The position numbers and the translations under genes were made by a program. Source: Methylobacterium sp. 17Sr1-1 (GTDB taxonomy: Bacteria; Pseudomonadota; Alphaproteobacteria; Rhizobiales; Beijerinckiaceae). Taken from it: 64,000 bases of DNA. Location: the NCBI RefSeq assembly GCF_003173775.1, contig NZ_CP029552.1, positions 947,001-1,011,000 of the forward strand. The letters are read 5' to 3'. This document shows positions 43,234-52,147 of this stretch, in pieces; within the stretch, counting starts at the first letter, position 1, and each line of letters opens with the position of its first letter. The notes below the pieces were generated by a model. That model saw only the letters and a program-made list of their open reading frames with translations, made no database searches and was not told the origin of the DNA.

Positions 43234-44379
43234 CTAGCTCTGAATTTGTTTCGCTTCGGAGATCTCAGTTGAATAGCGCGCTAATCCCGCCCCATGGCTA
43301 GACCGAGTATGTGGGCTGGTCACTCGCTCCGGTCTGCGTGTCATCAGCGAAAAACGTGCGCGTGGTATGTATATGAAATCCGTCCGTGAGTTTGCATAAG
43401 CGCGAGTAAAAGCAGCATAGGTGCGAATGTGCCAAGCAGCGATTCGGGGCATGAGTAGCATGAGACCTATAGTTGCGCCTCCAAGGACGTCTGGGAGATA
43501 ATGTCCGCCCGCGCTCAAAGTCGCCACTATGACGGCCATGTTGAGCGCCAGGATTGCCAGTCCGAGATATCGGACGGATGCTAGAGCCCACGCAGTAATT
43601 AAGGCGAGGCTGACGTGAAAGGAGGGGAATGTTGCCAAGCCACGCATCTCGCTGAGGGCGATCACCTGCATGGTGCTGCTGCGTAGATGTATCAGCGGCT
43701 CCAAGTGCCAGAGGGCGCCGATGGTCTCCAGTTCATTCGGTGTAGAGGGATCAACCGCGTAGAACGCATACGGCCCTACCGCCGGTAAAACCGCGGAAAG
43801 AACCACCACACAAGCCAGGGCGACTGAAAATAGTCGCACGAACGCCCAGAGACGAGCGATGCGGCGAGTTGAAGCCAGGACGATAACCACGAGCGCGATC
43901 TGCGGTCCGCTAGAATGGTAGGAAAGCGCTAGCACCCTAGACAAGTGGGGGTGCCCCTCAAGGTATGCTGTGTGCGCCCGCCAGTCGAAACCGAGCACGC
44001 TCTCCACATGGACAATCATGGGATCCACGAGTGGGAATGCGAGCGTCGCCGATAGGTAATGAAGCACTCCCACGCTGCCCGTCACGGATATCAAGCAGGC
44101 AGACGAGAGCGCCATCGCACGGAGAGTTGGATGTGAGGTGGCGCGACTCCAGAACACTGCCGCAAGCAGCAGAGCTAGCGTGAGGGCTGCGAGCAACGTG
44201 AAGCCGAGCGGAGCGAGAGCGATACCAGCGATGCGCAGCCACACAGCATCGATCACAGCCACCGCGGCGACGAAGGCCCATAGCGCGGGATGTGGTGCTG
44301 CAAGCGGCGAGAGGACCGCTCGGATGCGGGGCGTGGTGCTGGCAAGCGCCCGCAACTGATCGACGTGTTGCAGCCTCAT
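43234..44379 (-). CDS. PAP2/inositolphosphotransferase-like membrane protein
   Basis: A 381-aa protein with about eight hydrophobic segments. The phosphatase/transferase signature is seen as FPSFHVSLALITAWAL (His near 260) and SAGGHYLPDVLGG (second His and Asp), as in PAP2-superfamily lipid phosphatases and Aur1/Ipt1-type transferases. The upstream motif K-x6-R-P is not obvious. ATG 44379 has GGAGA upstream. It has lower GC than its neighbours and is preceded by an AT-rich segment (44430-44540). It probably dephosphorylates or transfers a lipid headgroup at the periplasmic face. Confidence 0.75.
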   Translation of the reverse strand: MRLQHVDQLRALASTTPRIRAVLSPLAAPHPALWAFVAAVAVIDAVWLRIAGIALAPLGFTLLAALTLALLLAAVFWSRATSHPTLRAMALSSACLISVTGSVGVLHYLSATLAFPLVDPMIVHVESVLGFDWRAHTAYLEGHPHLSRVLALSYHSSGPQIALVVIVLASTRRIARLWAFVRLFSVALACVVVLSAVLPAVGPYAFYAVDPSTPNELETIGALWHLEPLIHLRSSTMQVIALSEMRGLATFPSFHVSLALITAWALASVRYLGLAILALNMAVIVATLSAGGHYLPDVLGGATIGLMLLMPRIAAWHIRTYAAFTRAYANSRTDFIYIPRARFSLMTRRPERVTSPHTRSSHGAGLARYSTEISEAKQIQS

Positions 44380-44845
44380 CGGCGTATGATTCTCCAGAGA
44401 GCGTGAGCATACAATGCACACAGGAATTAGTTTGCAATGATGTTTACTCAGATCGGATTTATTATTGGCTGCTAAAGCCTTACATTTGCCATGCGATCTG
44501 CTATGACGAAGTCGAATATTTAGGAATGCATCCCGAACTCGACCAAAAAGACCCCTACAGCGGACATGCCGCCCAGTGAGAGGAGAAGGGTTCACGCTGC
44601 CGCCAGTCGCAGGCGCGAAGAGGAACGAGGCAAGGAGGAGTTTCACGTCAGCCCGGATTGGCGAGGAGAGGGGAAACGGAGTTCCTCGCTCCCAACAGGC
44701 GCACGTATTGAGCGGCTCCGGAGCATGAGGCGCTGCCGCGTGCACGACGCGGCCGTGGAAAGTTCATCTGACGCCTTAATGATAAAGATTGGGCCACGCC
44801 TGCATCTCGCGCCAGGTCGACTTCGTTGTCGAGATGGACAGGTGG
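44380..44845. other. intergenic region upstream of the PAP2-like gene
   Basis: About 460 bases. The first 160 are AT-rich and probably carry the PAP2-like gene promoter. Plus-strand open frames in the rest are charged low-complexity shadows without support. Confidence 0.4.
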
Positions 44846-46324
44846 TTATGTCCCGCAGAATGTTTGGAGGACGCGCTGCTGCTCGCTCGGCGGCGCGGCG
44901 TAGCCCTCGAACTGCGGCTGCTCATCGTAGGGCGAACTCAGCACGGTCCGCAGCTCGGCAAAAGGTGAGAGGTCGCCGCGCTCGACCGCCGCCTCGATCA
45001 CCGCTTCAATCTGATGGTTGCGCGGGATGAACTTCGGATTGATTAAATCCATCGCCGCCCGGCGTTCCGCGACCGTATCGGGATCTTCGGCCAGGCGCTT
45101 GCGCCAGCGTTGGGACCAGCGGTCGTAGGCTGTGGGGTCAACGAACAGGTTTCGGACGCCCTCGTCGCCCGTCGGGTCGCTGGCAGCCGTCCCGAGATGT
45201 CGGAATGTCAGCGTGTAATCCGCCTGGTTGTCCCGCATCAGATCCAGCAGGTCCTGGCCCAGCGCCACGTCGCCCTCCCGCTCTGACGATAAGCCGAGCT
45301 TCCGGCGCAAACCAGCGTGAAACGCCGCCTCAAACCGGGGCGCGAACGCAGCGAGCACCTCCTGGGCGGCCGCAATGGCAACCTCGGTATCCTCGGCAAG
45401 CAGCGGCACCAACGCTTCCGCCAGCCGGGTCAGATTCCACTGTGCGACGCGGGGCTGGTTGCCGTAGGCATAGCGGCCGAGCTGGTCGATGGCGCTGAAG
45501 ACAGTCGCCGGGTCGTAGGCATCAAGGAAGGCGCAAGGCCCGTAGTCGATCGTCTCGCCGGAGATCGACATGTTATCCGTGTTCATGACCCCATGGATGA
45601 AGCCGACCAGCAGCCACTTCGCGACGAGATCGGCCTGACGCGCGACCACCGCGTCGAGAAGCACCCGATAGGGGGACTCGGCTTCTGCCGCACTCGGATA
45701 ATGCCGGGCGATGACGTAGTCAGCCAGGGCCCGCACGCCGTCGACGTCACGTCGGAAGGCGAAATACTGAAACGTCCCGACCCGGATGTGGCTGGAGGCG
45801 ACGCGGGTGAGCACGGCGCCGGGAAGCGACTGCTCGCGGATAACACTGTCCCCAGTAGCGACGGCTGCAAGTGCTCGCGTTGTCGGTATGCCCAGCGCGG
45901 CCATGGCTTCGCTGACGAGGTACTCGCGGATGACCGGCCCCAGCGCCGCACGCCCGTCTCCGCCACGAGAAAAGGGCGTCCGACCCGAGCCCTTGAGCTG
46001 GATGTCGCGCCGAACACCGTCCCGGTCGACCGTCTCGCCGATCAGGACGGCTCGTCCATCGCCGAGTTGCGGCACGGGATGGCCGAACTGATGTCCGGCA
46101 TAGGCGGCCGCGATCGGCTCGGCCCCTTCCGGTACGCGGTTGCCCGCGAGCACGTCGACCCCTTCACGGCTAGCGAGCCAGTGGAAATCAAGCTGAAGCA
46201 GCTCTGCAAGCTCGTGGTTCACCGCGATAAGCGACGGGTTGCTGACCGGGGTCGGATCAACGCGGGCAAAGAACCTGTCAGGCAACCGGGAATATGTGTT
46301 GTTGAAGGAGAACGTCACATCCAC
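44846..46324 (-). CDS. selO: protein adenylyltransferase SelO (YdiU/UPF0061)
   Basis: A 492-aa pseudokinase that AMPylates target proteins, linked to redox homeostasis. Hallmarks are AAAYAGHQFGHPVPQLGDGR (N-terminal), DIQLKGSGRTPFSRGGDGR (nucleotide loop), VGFIHGVMNTDNMSISGETI followed by DYGPCAF (metal and catalytic region). It ends QQRVLQTFCGT, with a Cys near the C-terminus as in bacterial homologues. The start is ATG 46324. It stands alone, with no selenocysteine signal. Confidence 0.93.
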   Translation of the reverse strand: MDVTFSFNNTYSRLPDRFFARVDPTPVSNPSLIAVNHELAELLQLDFHWLASREGVDVLAGNRVPEGAEPIAAAYAGHQFGHPVPQLGDGRAVLIGETVDRDGVRRDIQLKGSGRTPFSRGGDGRAALGPVIREYLVSEAMAALGIPTTRALAAVATGDSVIREQSLPGAVLTRVASSHIRVGTFQYFAFRRDVDGVRALADYVIARHYPSAAEAESPYRVLLDAVVARQADLVAKWLLVGFIHGVMNTDNMSISGETIDYGPCAFLDAYDPATVFSAIDQLGRYAYGNQPRVAQWNLTRLAEALVPLLAEDTEVAIAAAQEVLAAFAPRFEAAFHAGLRRKLGLSSEREGDVALGQDLLDLMRDNQADYTLTFRHLGTAASDPTGDEGVRNLFVDPTAYDRWSQRWRKRLAEDPDTVAERRAAMDLINPKFIPRNHQIEAVIEAAVERGDLSPFAELRTVLSSPYDEQPQFEGYAAPPSEQQRVLQTFCGT

Positions 46325-46870
46325 TACCTTCGGTGCGAGGCCGACGATGTTCTAGCGACATCGCACGGGCCGGGCTCCCGGCTCGAATGCCTATCCGGCC
46401 GGAGATTGAGGCGAGCGCGCCGGCCGCATCACCCGCATTGCCAACGTCCGAGCTTCTGCCAGGTTCGTCTCGATGAGGCTTCGGGACGCCGTAAAAGGGC
46501 TACGAGCGTCTCCATCCGATCTCGTTCGGTGACGTTCAGAGCGGGATCCGGCTCTGGCGCTCGAAAAGGCCGGGGCGCCTGCTCGAACCGGCCATGAAAT
46601 GGTTAGGCCATCGCCGCACTACCTTTGAACCCAGACCATCTCGTGAGAAGCCGATCAATGTTGAGCCGCGCAGCGAAAGGTTCTGCTTCGAAAGCATGAA
46701 CGAGCTTTTCGAGGCTTGGTACTGAAGGCCTGAAATGGATCAATCGAAGCCTCCGGGACCTTGTGCTCTGCACCGGACGTCCTGAATGCGCTCCGGCGAG
46801 ACCGACGCGCATCCATTCTGTCATGTGAGAGTTGAAGCTGCCTGGGCGCCATCGGCCTTGCCCGCGGTGC
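46325..46870. other. intergenic region without a supported gene
   Basis: About 550 bases. A minus-strand stretch reads NVTERDRMETLVALLRRPEA, which looks protein-like, but it stops soon after and has no start region. It may be a gene remnant. Nothing else is recognised. Confidence 0.35.
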
Positions 46871-47539
46871 ATGAACATGGATCTAGAAATGCTGAGCTTC
46901 GCAAGTGGAGAGACGGACATTGAGGTCGAGTGGTTCGGCGCGCCAGACAACGGTCTAAGCATCGCTGGACCTGCTGTCCTGCTCCTACACGGCGCTGATG
47001 GACTGACCTTTGTGGATGGCTACCGCTTCGCTGCACGCACCATAGCCGCTTCGGGCTATCATGTCGCCTTCGTGCACTACCTCGATCGCACAGGCGACCG
47101 GCGCGTCAACTATAGCAGGCTCAGGCAAGACTTCCCACTCTGGGTCGGGACCGTGCGCGACGCGTTGAGTTGGCTAGCGCAACAACCCGGCGTTGATGCC
47201 GAACGCCTCGGCATCGTGGGCATCTCGCTCGGTGCCGCGTTGGCGCTCGAGACAGCTGCCTCCGATGGGCGTGTGAGGGCCATAGTGGACTATTTCGGTC
47301 CCCTGCCGGAGGATCTCGCTGCACGGCGACCACGCCTGCCGCCGACTTTGATTCTGCATGGCGCCCGGGATGCCATTGTGCCGGTGTCCCAGGCCTACAG
47401 CATTGAGCGCCTACTCAAGGAGCAGGGCACTCCTTATGAGATCCAGATCTACCCAGATCACGGGCATGGTTTTACCGGAGTGGCTCAGTTCGACGCGGCT
47501 GTGCGCACTGCGCGTTTCCTAGATCGATGCCTGCGCTGA
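46871..47539 (+). CDS. dienelactone hydrolase-like alpha/beta hydrolase
   Basis: About 222 aa from ATG 46871. It shows the alpha/beta hydrolase core: AVLLLHGADG, nucleophile elbow GIVGISLGAAL (Ser rather than the Cys of classical dienelactone hydrolase), LILHGARDAIVPV (acid) and YPDHGHGF (His). No signal peptide is seen. It is probably a cytosolic esterase or hydrolase of unknown substrate. The ribosome site is weak. It is convergent with the glycosylase gene. Confidence 0.82.
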   Translation: MNMDLEMLSFASGETDIEVEWFGAPDNGLSIAGPAVLLLHGADGLTFVDGYRFAARTIAASGYHVAFVHYLDRTGDRRVNYSRLRQDFPLWVGTVRDALSWLAQQPGVDAERLGIVGISLGAALALETAASDGRVRAIVDYFGPLPEDLAARRPRLPPTLILHGARDAIVPVSQAYSIERLLKEQGTPYEIQIYPDHGHGFTGVAQFDAAVRTARFLDRCLR

Positions 47540-47746
47540 GGGCTGAACACCGAGCGACAGGCCCGACTCTTGATTTGTCACGCGCCTCGTGCGGTTCGCG
47601 GGGAAGGGGGACACCATTGTCGATCGTGCGCTTGAAGCTCTGGTCAATTGTCACAATGCGAGCTGATATGGTCCGAAGGTAAGCGTGGCCGTCGTCGCCC
47701 GTCTCGAAACCATTGACGGCGAAGCGGGTTCCAACGGCGAGTACGT

Positions 47747-48307
47747 CTAACTGGGCGACAGTGGCCGGCTTGCGAAACGTGAACCTGCGAGCAGGAACCG
47801 CCAAGGCGTTTGAGCGCCGCGCGTGATGCCAATGCGAGGACCAGACACTACCATGACCGGCCCCTCTCTCCCGGAAAGATGAAAGGGCGCGCGGTCGATG
47901 GGCCAACCATCGTGCGCGCCGGTAATGGCCAGAGCCTGGCAAACGCGACCCGGGCCGGAGCAGAGGAGGCGTGGCGCCGTCGTGCGCCGACGTGCCGCCA
48001 TCTGATCAAGCCCCACCGTCGGAGCGAGCGCCCTCACGAGCACCGCGCTGCCGACCTCGCAGACGATGTTCATGCACCAGTGCAGCCCATACGATCGGTA
48101 CACGTAGGCGTGCCCCGCCGGGCCGAACATGCTGGCGTTGCGCCGTGTCGGCCCCGAGAAGCTGTGCGAGGCAGGGTCGGATTGATCGTAGGCTTCGGCT
48201 TCCACGATGATGCCACCCACGCCGTCGACGAGAAGGCGGCATCCGATCAGATCAGCGGCCGCAGTCGCGGCAGGACGTGCGAACCAAGAAGGGGGCATTT
48301 GGGTCAT
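47747..48307 (-). CDS. DNA-3-methyladenine glycosylase (AAG/MPG family)
   Basis: A 186-aa protein that removes alkylated purines from DNA in base excision repair. The family core is clear: GIIVEAEAYDQSDPASHSFS, where the first Glu is the catalytic base, then RNASMFGPAGHAYVYRSYGL and HWCMNIVCEVGSAVLVRALA. GPGRVCQALAITGAHDGWP follows. The C-terminus is slightly short but contains GPRIGITRGAQTPWRF. The start is ATG 48307. It is a single gene. Confidence 0.93.
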   Translation of the reverse strand: MTQMPPSWFARPAATAAADLIGCRLLVDGVGGIIVEAEAYDQSDPASHSFSGPTRRNASMFGPAGHAYVYRSYGLHWCMNIVCEVGSAVLVRALAPTVGLDQMAARRRTTAPRLLCSGPGRVCQALAITGAHDGWPIDRAPFHLSGREGPVMVVSGPRIGITRGAQTPWRFLLAGSRFASRPLSPS

Positions 48308-49047
48308 AGCAGCTCTAGAAATAGCCAGTCTGTTGTCTCAGCCACCTCGCACATCGAAGCAGCGCGAACCTGCCAGGCAGCAGGGGCGTTTCCTCGATTG
48401 AACGTGAGTTGTCCCATGCCCGACACAACGATCCAGACTGAGGCGCTCTCCGAGGCGGCATACGACCAACGCACCGGACACCTCACGTCAAAGCTCAGAG
48501 GTCGAATCGCGGCCAAACGGCACGAGGGTCCCGCGCAGGGGTTTCATGAGCCCGGCCTCGAAGAAGCCGAGGAGCAATCTCAGGTAGAAAGTTCATCTGG
48601 CAAGCCTCACAGCGCGCCGGCCATTAGGCCCCAGCCAGACAGTGAGCCGATTGGATGATCTCGTTCAGTGCTGGCTGGTGGCCAACAATCTGGTGCAGGA
48701 GCCCTATCGCGGTCCAATGCAAGTTCAGTTGAACTCAGGTGAATGCCGCAAGCTAACTCTCATTGGACCCGCCGCGTGGCTCTGAAGGTCCGGCCAGGTC
48801 AGGTTCGTCGAGGTACGGCCGGATCCAGTGCTGCCTGGCGGCCGTGGCGCGCCCAAGCTGGTCCGTTTTGGGGGCTATCATCTCACGTCGAGCTCGGCAG
48901 AACGAGGCCGGCCTGCGGGGAGGCCATTAGGTGCTTGAACATGCCCCCGCAGTTTTCACCGATGTGAGGTGATCTAGGCAGCAGCTCGGTGCGTTACCGG
49001 CGGTCCCTCAGCCGGCGTCCGCCGGGTGCAGCCTCCCGGAGCAGCGT
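48308..49047. other. intergenic region with one doubtful small frame
   Basis: A plus-strand frame from ATG 48417 encodes about 80 residues (MPDTTIQTEALSEAAYDQRT, then a Glu/Gln-rich end). It may be a small hypothetical protein but no family or strong ribosome site supports it. The rest of the 740 bases shows nothing recognisable. Confidence 0.3.
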
Positions 49048-51009
49048 ATGTCACGAGATCCCGGCCGTGCCTCACTTCAACCCACCCGCGTGCCTCCGCC
49101 CGCCACGCCCGGAACCTCCGGGCTTGCTACCCTCGCCGTCGCTGTGGTCGTGGTCGCCGCTCTCTATCTCGCTCGCGAAGTCTTCATTCCTCTCGTCCTC
49201 GCCGTTCTGCTAAGCTTCGTTCTCACCCCCGTCGTCAACCTCCTGCGCCGCTTCCACCTCGGCCGCGTGCCCTCCGTCATCGCCGCTGTACTCCTCGCCC
49301 TCGGCATTATCCTGTCCATCGGCGGCGTCATCGGCCTGCAGGTCGCCGACCTCGCCAAGAACCTGCCCGAGTACCAGACCACCGTGCAGCGCAAGGTGGC
49401 AGGCCTGCAGGAGGGAATGCTCGGGCGCGCCAACGAACTCATCCACCGCTTCAATCGCCAAGTCAGTGAGGCTTCCAACCAAGCCGCGGCAACCGACACC
49501 CCGGTGGCTCAGTCAGGCGGGCAGACACCCAAGCCCGTGCTGGTGAAGGTGCAGGAGCCCGACCCGTCACCGATCGTTCTCGCCGAGAAGGTTCTAGGCC
49601 CAATCGTCTCGCCGCTCACCACGGTCGGCATCGTGCTGGTGGTGGTGATCTTCATCCTCATGCAGCGCGAGGACCTGCGCGACCGGCTCATCCGCCTATT
49701 CGGCTCGAGCGATCTGCACCGCACGACCATGGCAATGGACGATGCTGCGGGGCGGCTCGGCACCTTCTTCCTCGCCCAGCTCGGCATGAACGCCGCCTTC
49801 GGGGTAATCGTGGGCATCGGCTTGTGGTTCATCGGGGTGCCAAGCCCGATCCTGTGGGGCGTGTTCTCGGCGCTGATGCGCTTCGTGCCCTACATCGGCG
49901 CGCTGATCTCGGGCGTATTCCCTGTGGCGCTCGCAGCCGCGGCCGACCCAGGCTGGTCGATGGCGATTTGGGCTGCAGCCTTGTTCCTGATCGCCGAGCC
50001 CCTGTTTGGGCAGGTGGTCGAGCCGCTGCTCTACGGTCACTCGACGGGCCTGTCGCCGTTCGCGGTGATTGTCTCGACCCTGTTCTGGGGCTTCCTGTGG
50101 GGGCCGATCGGGCTGATCTTGGCTACGCCGTTCACCGTCTGCCTGGTGGTGCTCGGCCGCCACGTCGAGCGGTTGGAGTTCCTCGACGTACTGCTCGGCG
50201 ACCGACCACCTCTGACGCCCGTTGAGAACTTCTATCAGCGCATGCTGGCAGGCGACCCGGACGAGGCGCAAGAACAAGCCGAGTTGTTGCTCAAGGAGCG
50301 CTCGCTGTCGTCCTACTACGATGAAGTGGCGCTCAAGGCGCTGCAGTTGGCGGCCAACGACTACCAGCGCGGTGTGCTCGAGACTGAGCAGCTCGACACG
50401 ATCCGGCAACTGACGCAATCGCTGGTGAGGGAGTTTGCCAAGCGCCCAGATGAGGTGCCGGAGGTTGCAGGAACCGACAAAGCGGGCGCCGAGGCGTCAC
50501 TGGCCGAGAAGGAGCACCCGAAGAACGAGGATGTACCGGGCCAGGCACCCGAGCCCGCGATGCGGCCAGCCGTGTGGCAAGGAGAGGCACCCGTCATGTG
50601 CATCGCTGGGCGAGGGCCGTTGGATGAGGCAGCCTCGTCGATGCTGGCTCAGCTCCTCGGCAAGCACGGCCTCGGGGCGCGGGTCGTGCCGCATGAGGCG
50701 GTGAGCCGCGATAACGTGCGCACGCTCGACGTGACGGGCGTAGCGATGGTGTGCATCTCCTACCTCGACATCAGCGGGAACCCAGCCCACCTGCGCTACC
50801 TGCTTCAGCGATTGCAGGAGAAAGTGCCGGGCAAGCCGATTCTGGTGGGCCTATGGCCTGCGGAGGATGCGATCCTCACTGATCAAGCGCTGCGTCGACA
50901 GGTGGGAGCCGACTACTACGTAATCTCGCTGCGCCAGGCCGTTGAGACGTGTCTGGAGGCTTTGCACAAGGAGATGGCGCCGGCTATGCCGTCACGAATA
51001 GCCAGATAG
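49048..51009 (+). CDS. AI-2E family transporter with long C-terminal soluble domain
   Basis: A 653-aa protein. Residues of about 25-400 form the AI-2E transporter, with helices LAVAVVVVAALYLAREVFIP, LVLAVLLSFVLTPVVNLLRR and SVIAAVLLALGIILSIGGVI. RFVPYIGALISGVFP and FGQVVEPLLYGHSTGLSPFA are typical. The remaining 250 residues are cytosolic: a helical part (FYQRMLAGDPDEAQEQAELL), a linker and a Rossmann-like part (VMCIAGRGPLDEAASSMLAQ, GVAMVCISYLDISG, PILVGLWPAED). The tail resembles a ligand-sensing or B12-binding-like fold and is unusual for the family. The ATG at 49048 is supported by the coding start but only a weak ribosome site. Confidence 0.88.
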   Translation: MSRDPGRASLQPTRVPPPATPGTSGLATLAVAVVVVAALYLAREVFIPLVLAVLLSFVLTPVVNLLRRFHLGRVPSVIAAVLLALGIILSIGGVIGLQVADLAKNLPEYQTTVQRKVAGLQEGMLGRANELIHRFNRQVSEASNQAAATDTPVAQSGGQTPKPVLVKVQEPDPSPIVLAEKVLGPIVSPLTTVGIVLVVVIFILMQREDLRDRLIRLFGSSDLHRTTMAMDDAAGRLGTFFLAQLGMNAAFGVIVGIGLWFIGVPSPILWGVFSALMRFVPYIGALISGVFPVALAAAADPGWSMAIWAAALFLIAEPLFGQVVEPLLYGHSTGLSPFAVIVSTLFWGFLWGPIGLILATPFTVCLVVLGRHVERLEFLDVLLGDRPPLTPVENFYQRMLAGDPDEAQEQAELLLKERSLSSYYDEVALKALQLAANDYQRGVLETEQLDTIRQLTQSLVREFAKRPDEVPEVAGTDKAGAEASLAEKEHPKNEDVPGQAPEPAMRPAVWQGEAPVMCIAGRGPLDEAASSMLAQLLGKHGLGARVVPHEAVSRDNVRTLDVTGVAMVCISYLDISGNPAHLRYLLQRLQEKVPGKPILVGLWPAEDAILTDQALRRQVGADYYVISLRQAVETCLEALHKEMAPAMPSRIAR

Positions 51010-51353
51010 GTGCAATCGAAAGCTACCCCTACTTCTGTTTGATGTAGTCAGCAGTGGCGGGGCCTTCATCTATTTCCGCGCCCAAACTCGTGAAGTGTCA
51101 ATGCCCACGCAGAAGTCGTCTTGAATCGGCGCCGCAGATGACAAGCGCAACACAATGCTATGAACATATCGCTGCTGGTTCTATACGCCCCCCTTACGCG
51201 AATGGGCGCGGAGATTGTAGCGCAACCTGCGAAGCTTGAAGGCTCAGTGTCGGGCTTCGAGCAGCCGTCTGACGACCCGGATTGAACGTCCGTAACTGGC
51301 GCATGGCCGACTTGGAGGAATAGAAATTATTAGCCAATAACAAACTCTGGCGA

Positions 51354-51368
51354 TTCCGTTTAACGGAA
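51354..51368. repeat. palindrome TTCCGTTTAACGGAA, site 4
   Basis: A near-perfect 15-bp palindrome in an AT-rich spacer, with context TGGCGA before and GAGGA after, closely matching site 3. IS5-type debris begins about 280 bases downstream. Confidence 0.65.
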
Positions 51369-51646
51369 GAGGACCTGCCTTGACATTGGCTGGCCACTCA
51401 ACGGTCATGAAACTCTTGAACGTCCTGGCAAGCCGTCGCTGTTTTTGGCGAGCCATGCCGGCAAGGACATCCTTCAGCTGCTGCGCTGATCGACGTGGAC
51501 GATAGCAGCAGAGCCTTCTGGAGCTTTGCTGCCGCCATGGGTGGCGAGCGCACGGAGATGTCGAGGGCGCTCAGCAAGCAGCATCCTCAGGGCTAATTCG
51601 CTCCCGCGCCCCGCGTGGGGGAGGGCGGCAGCGCTGACGCGTTAGG

Positions 51647-51790
51647 AAGGTCGTACAGCGCGTTCGAGGAACGTCCTGCTGCTGGGCTGCTGCTGCGCTG
51701 CCCGGCTGGTCCTGGGGCATCCTGAGCCCAGCACGACAGCTTCGCCCCTGTGGGGCAGCTCTGCCGGCAGCGCGCCTCGTGGGCCCAGCC
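51647..51790. mobile_element. IS5-type element remnant (pre-transposase end)
   Basis: About 140 bases closely matching 39888-40012, sharing CAGCGCGTTCG, GGGCTGCTGCTGCG, GGTCCTGGGGCAT and TGAGCCCAG. The other copy leads into a recognisable transposase fragment. Here the transposase part is gone. Confidence 0.6.
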
Positions 51791-52147
51791 GGATGTGACC
51801 CCTTGCAGACCTTTAGAAGTCCGATTTCGACTGTCCGGTAAATAGTAAATAGCAGACTTAGGGACTACGGCCGCCGTATCCGTTTCAGCCCGACGAAAGA
51901 TCTCGGCTTGACAGCATGCGGCTCCCGGGGTCAGGCGTAGCCTCCAATGATTTCTGAATTCGCGGGCGGTGAGGCCGCCGAGTGCCACGCCGAAAAAGGA
52001 GGGCGGAGCCGGCAGCAGCGAACCGTCGACTCGGCTCTGGCACCGGTCGTTCCAGCCACCGATCCGCTCGGGCGACGCCCTCAAGGGTGGAAGGCGAACA
52101 CGTGTACGGAGTAGCGCCTCATACTCCCCCCGTGCTGAATTAGGCGG

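Larger units (their letters stand above)
51010..52147. other. gene-poor spacer with palindrome and IS remnant
   Basis: No gene is supported in about 1.1 kb. It holds palindrome site 4 (51354-51368), a short frame ending DDSSRAFWSFAAAMGGERTE...(about 51490-51596) that looks like the tail of a lost protein, and the IS5-type remnant at 51647-51790. Minus-strand frames overlapping the kinase start are shadows. Confidence 0.45.

Noticed and set aside
46385..46530. DUF3489-like fragment on the minus strand
   Set aside because: The short METLVALLRRPEA run resembles the family start only superficially; the following residues do not match.
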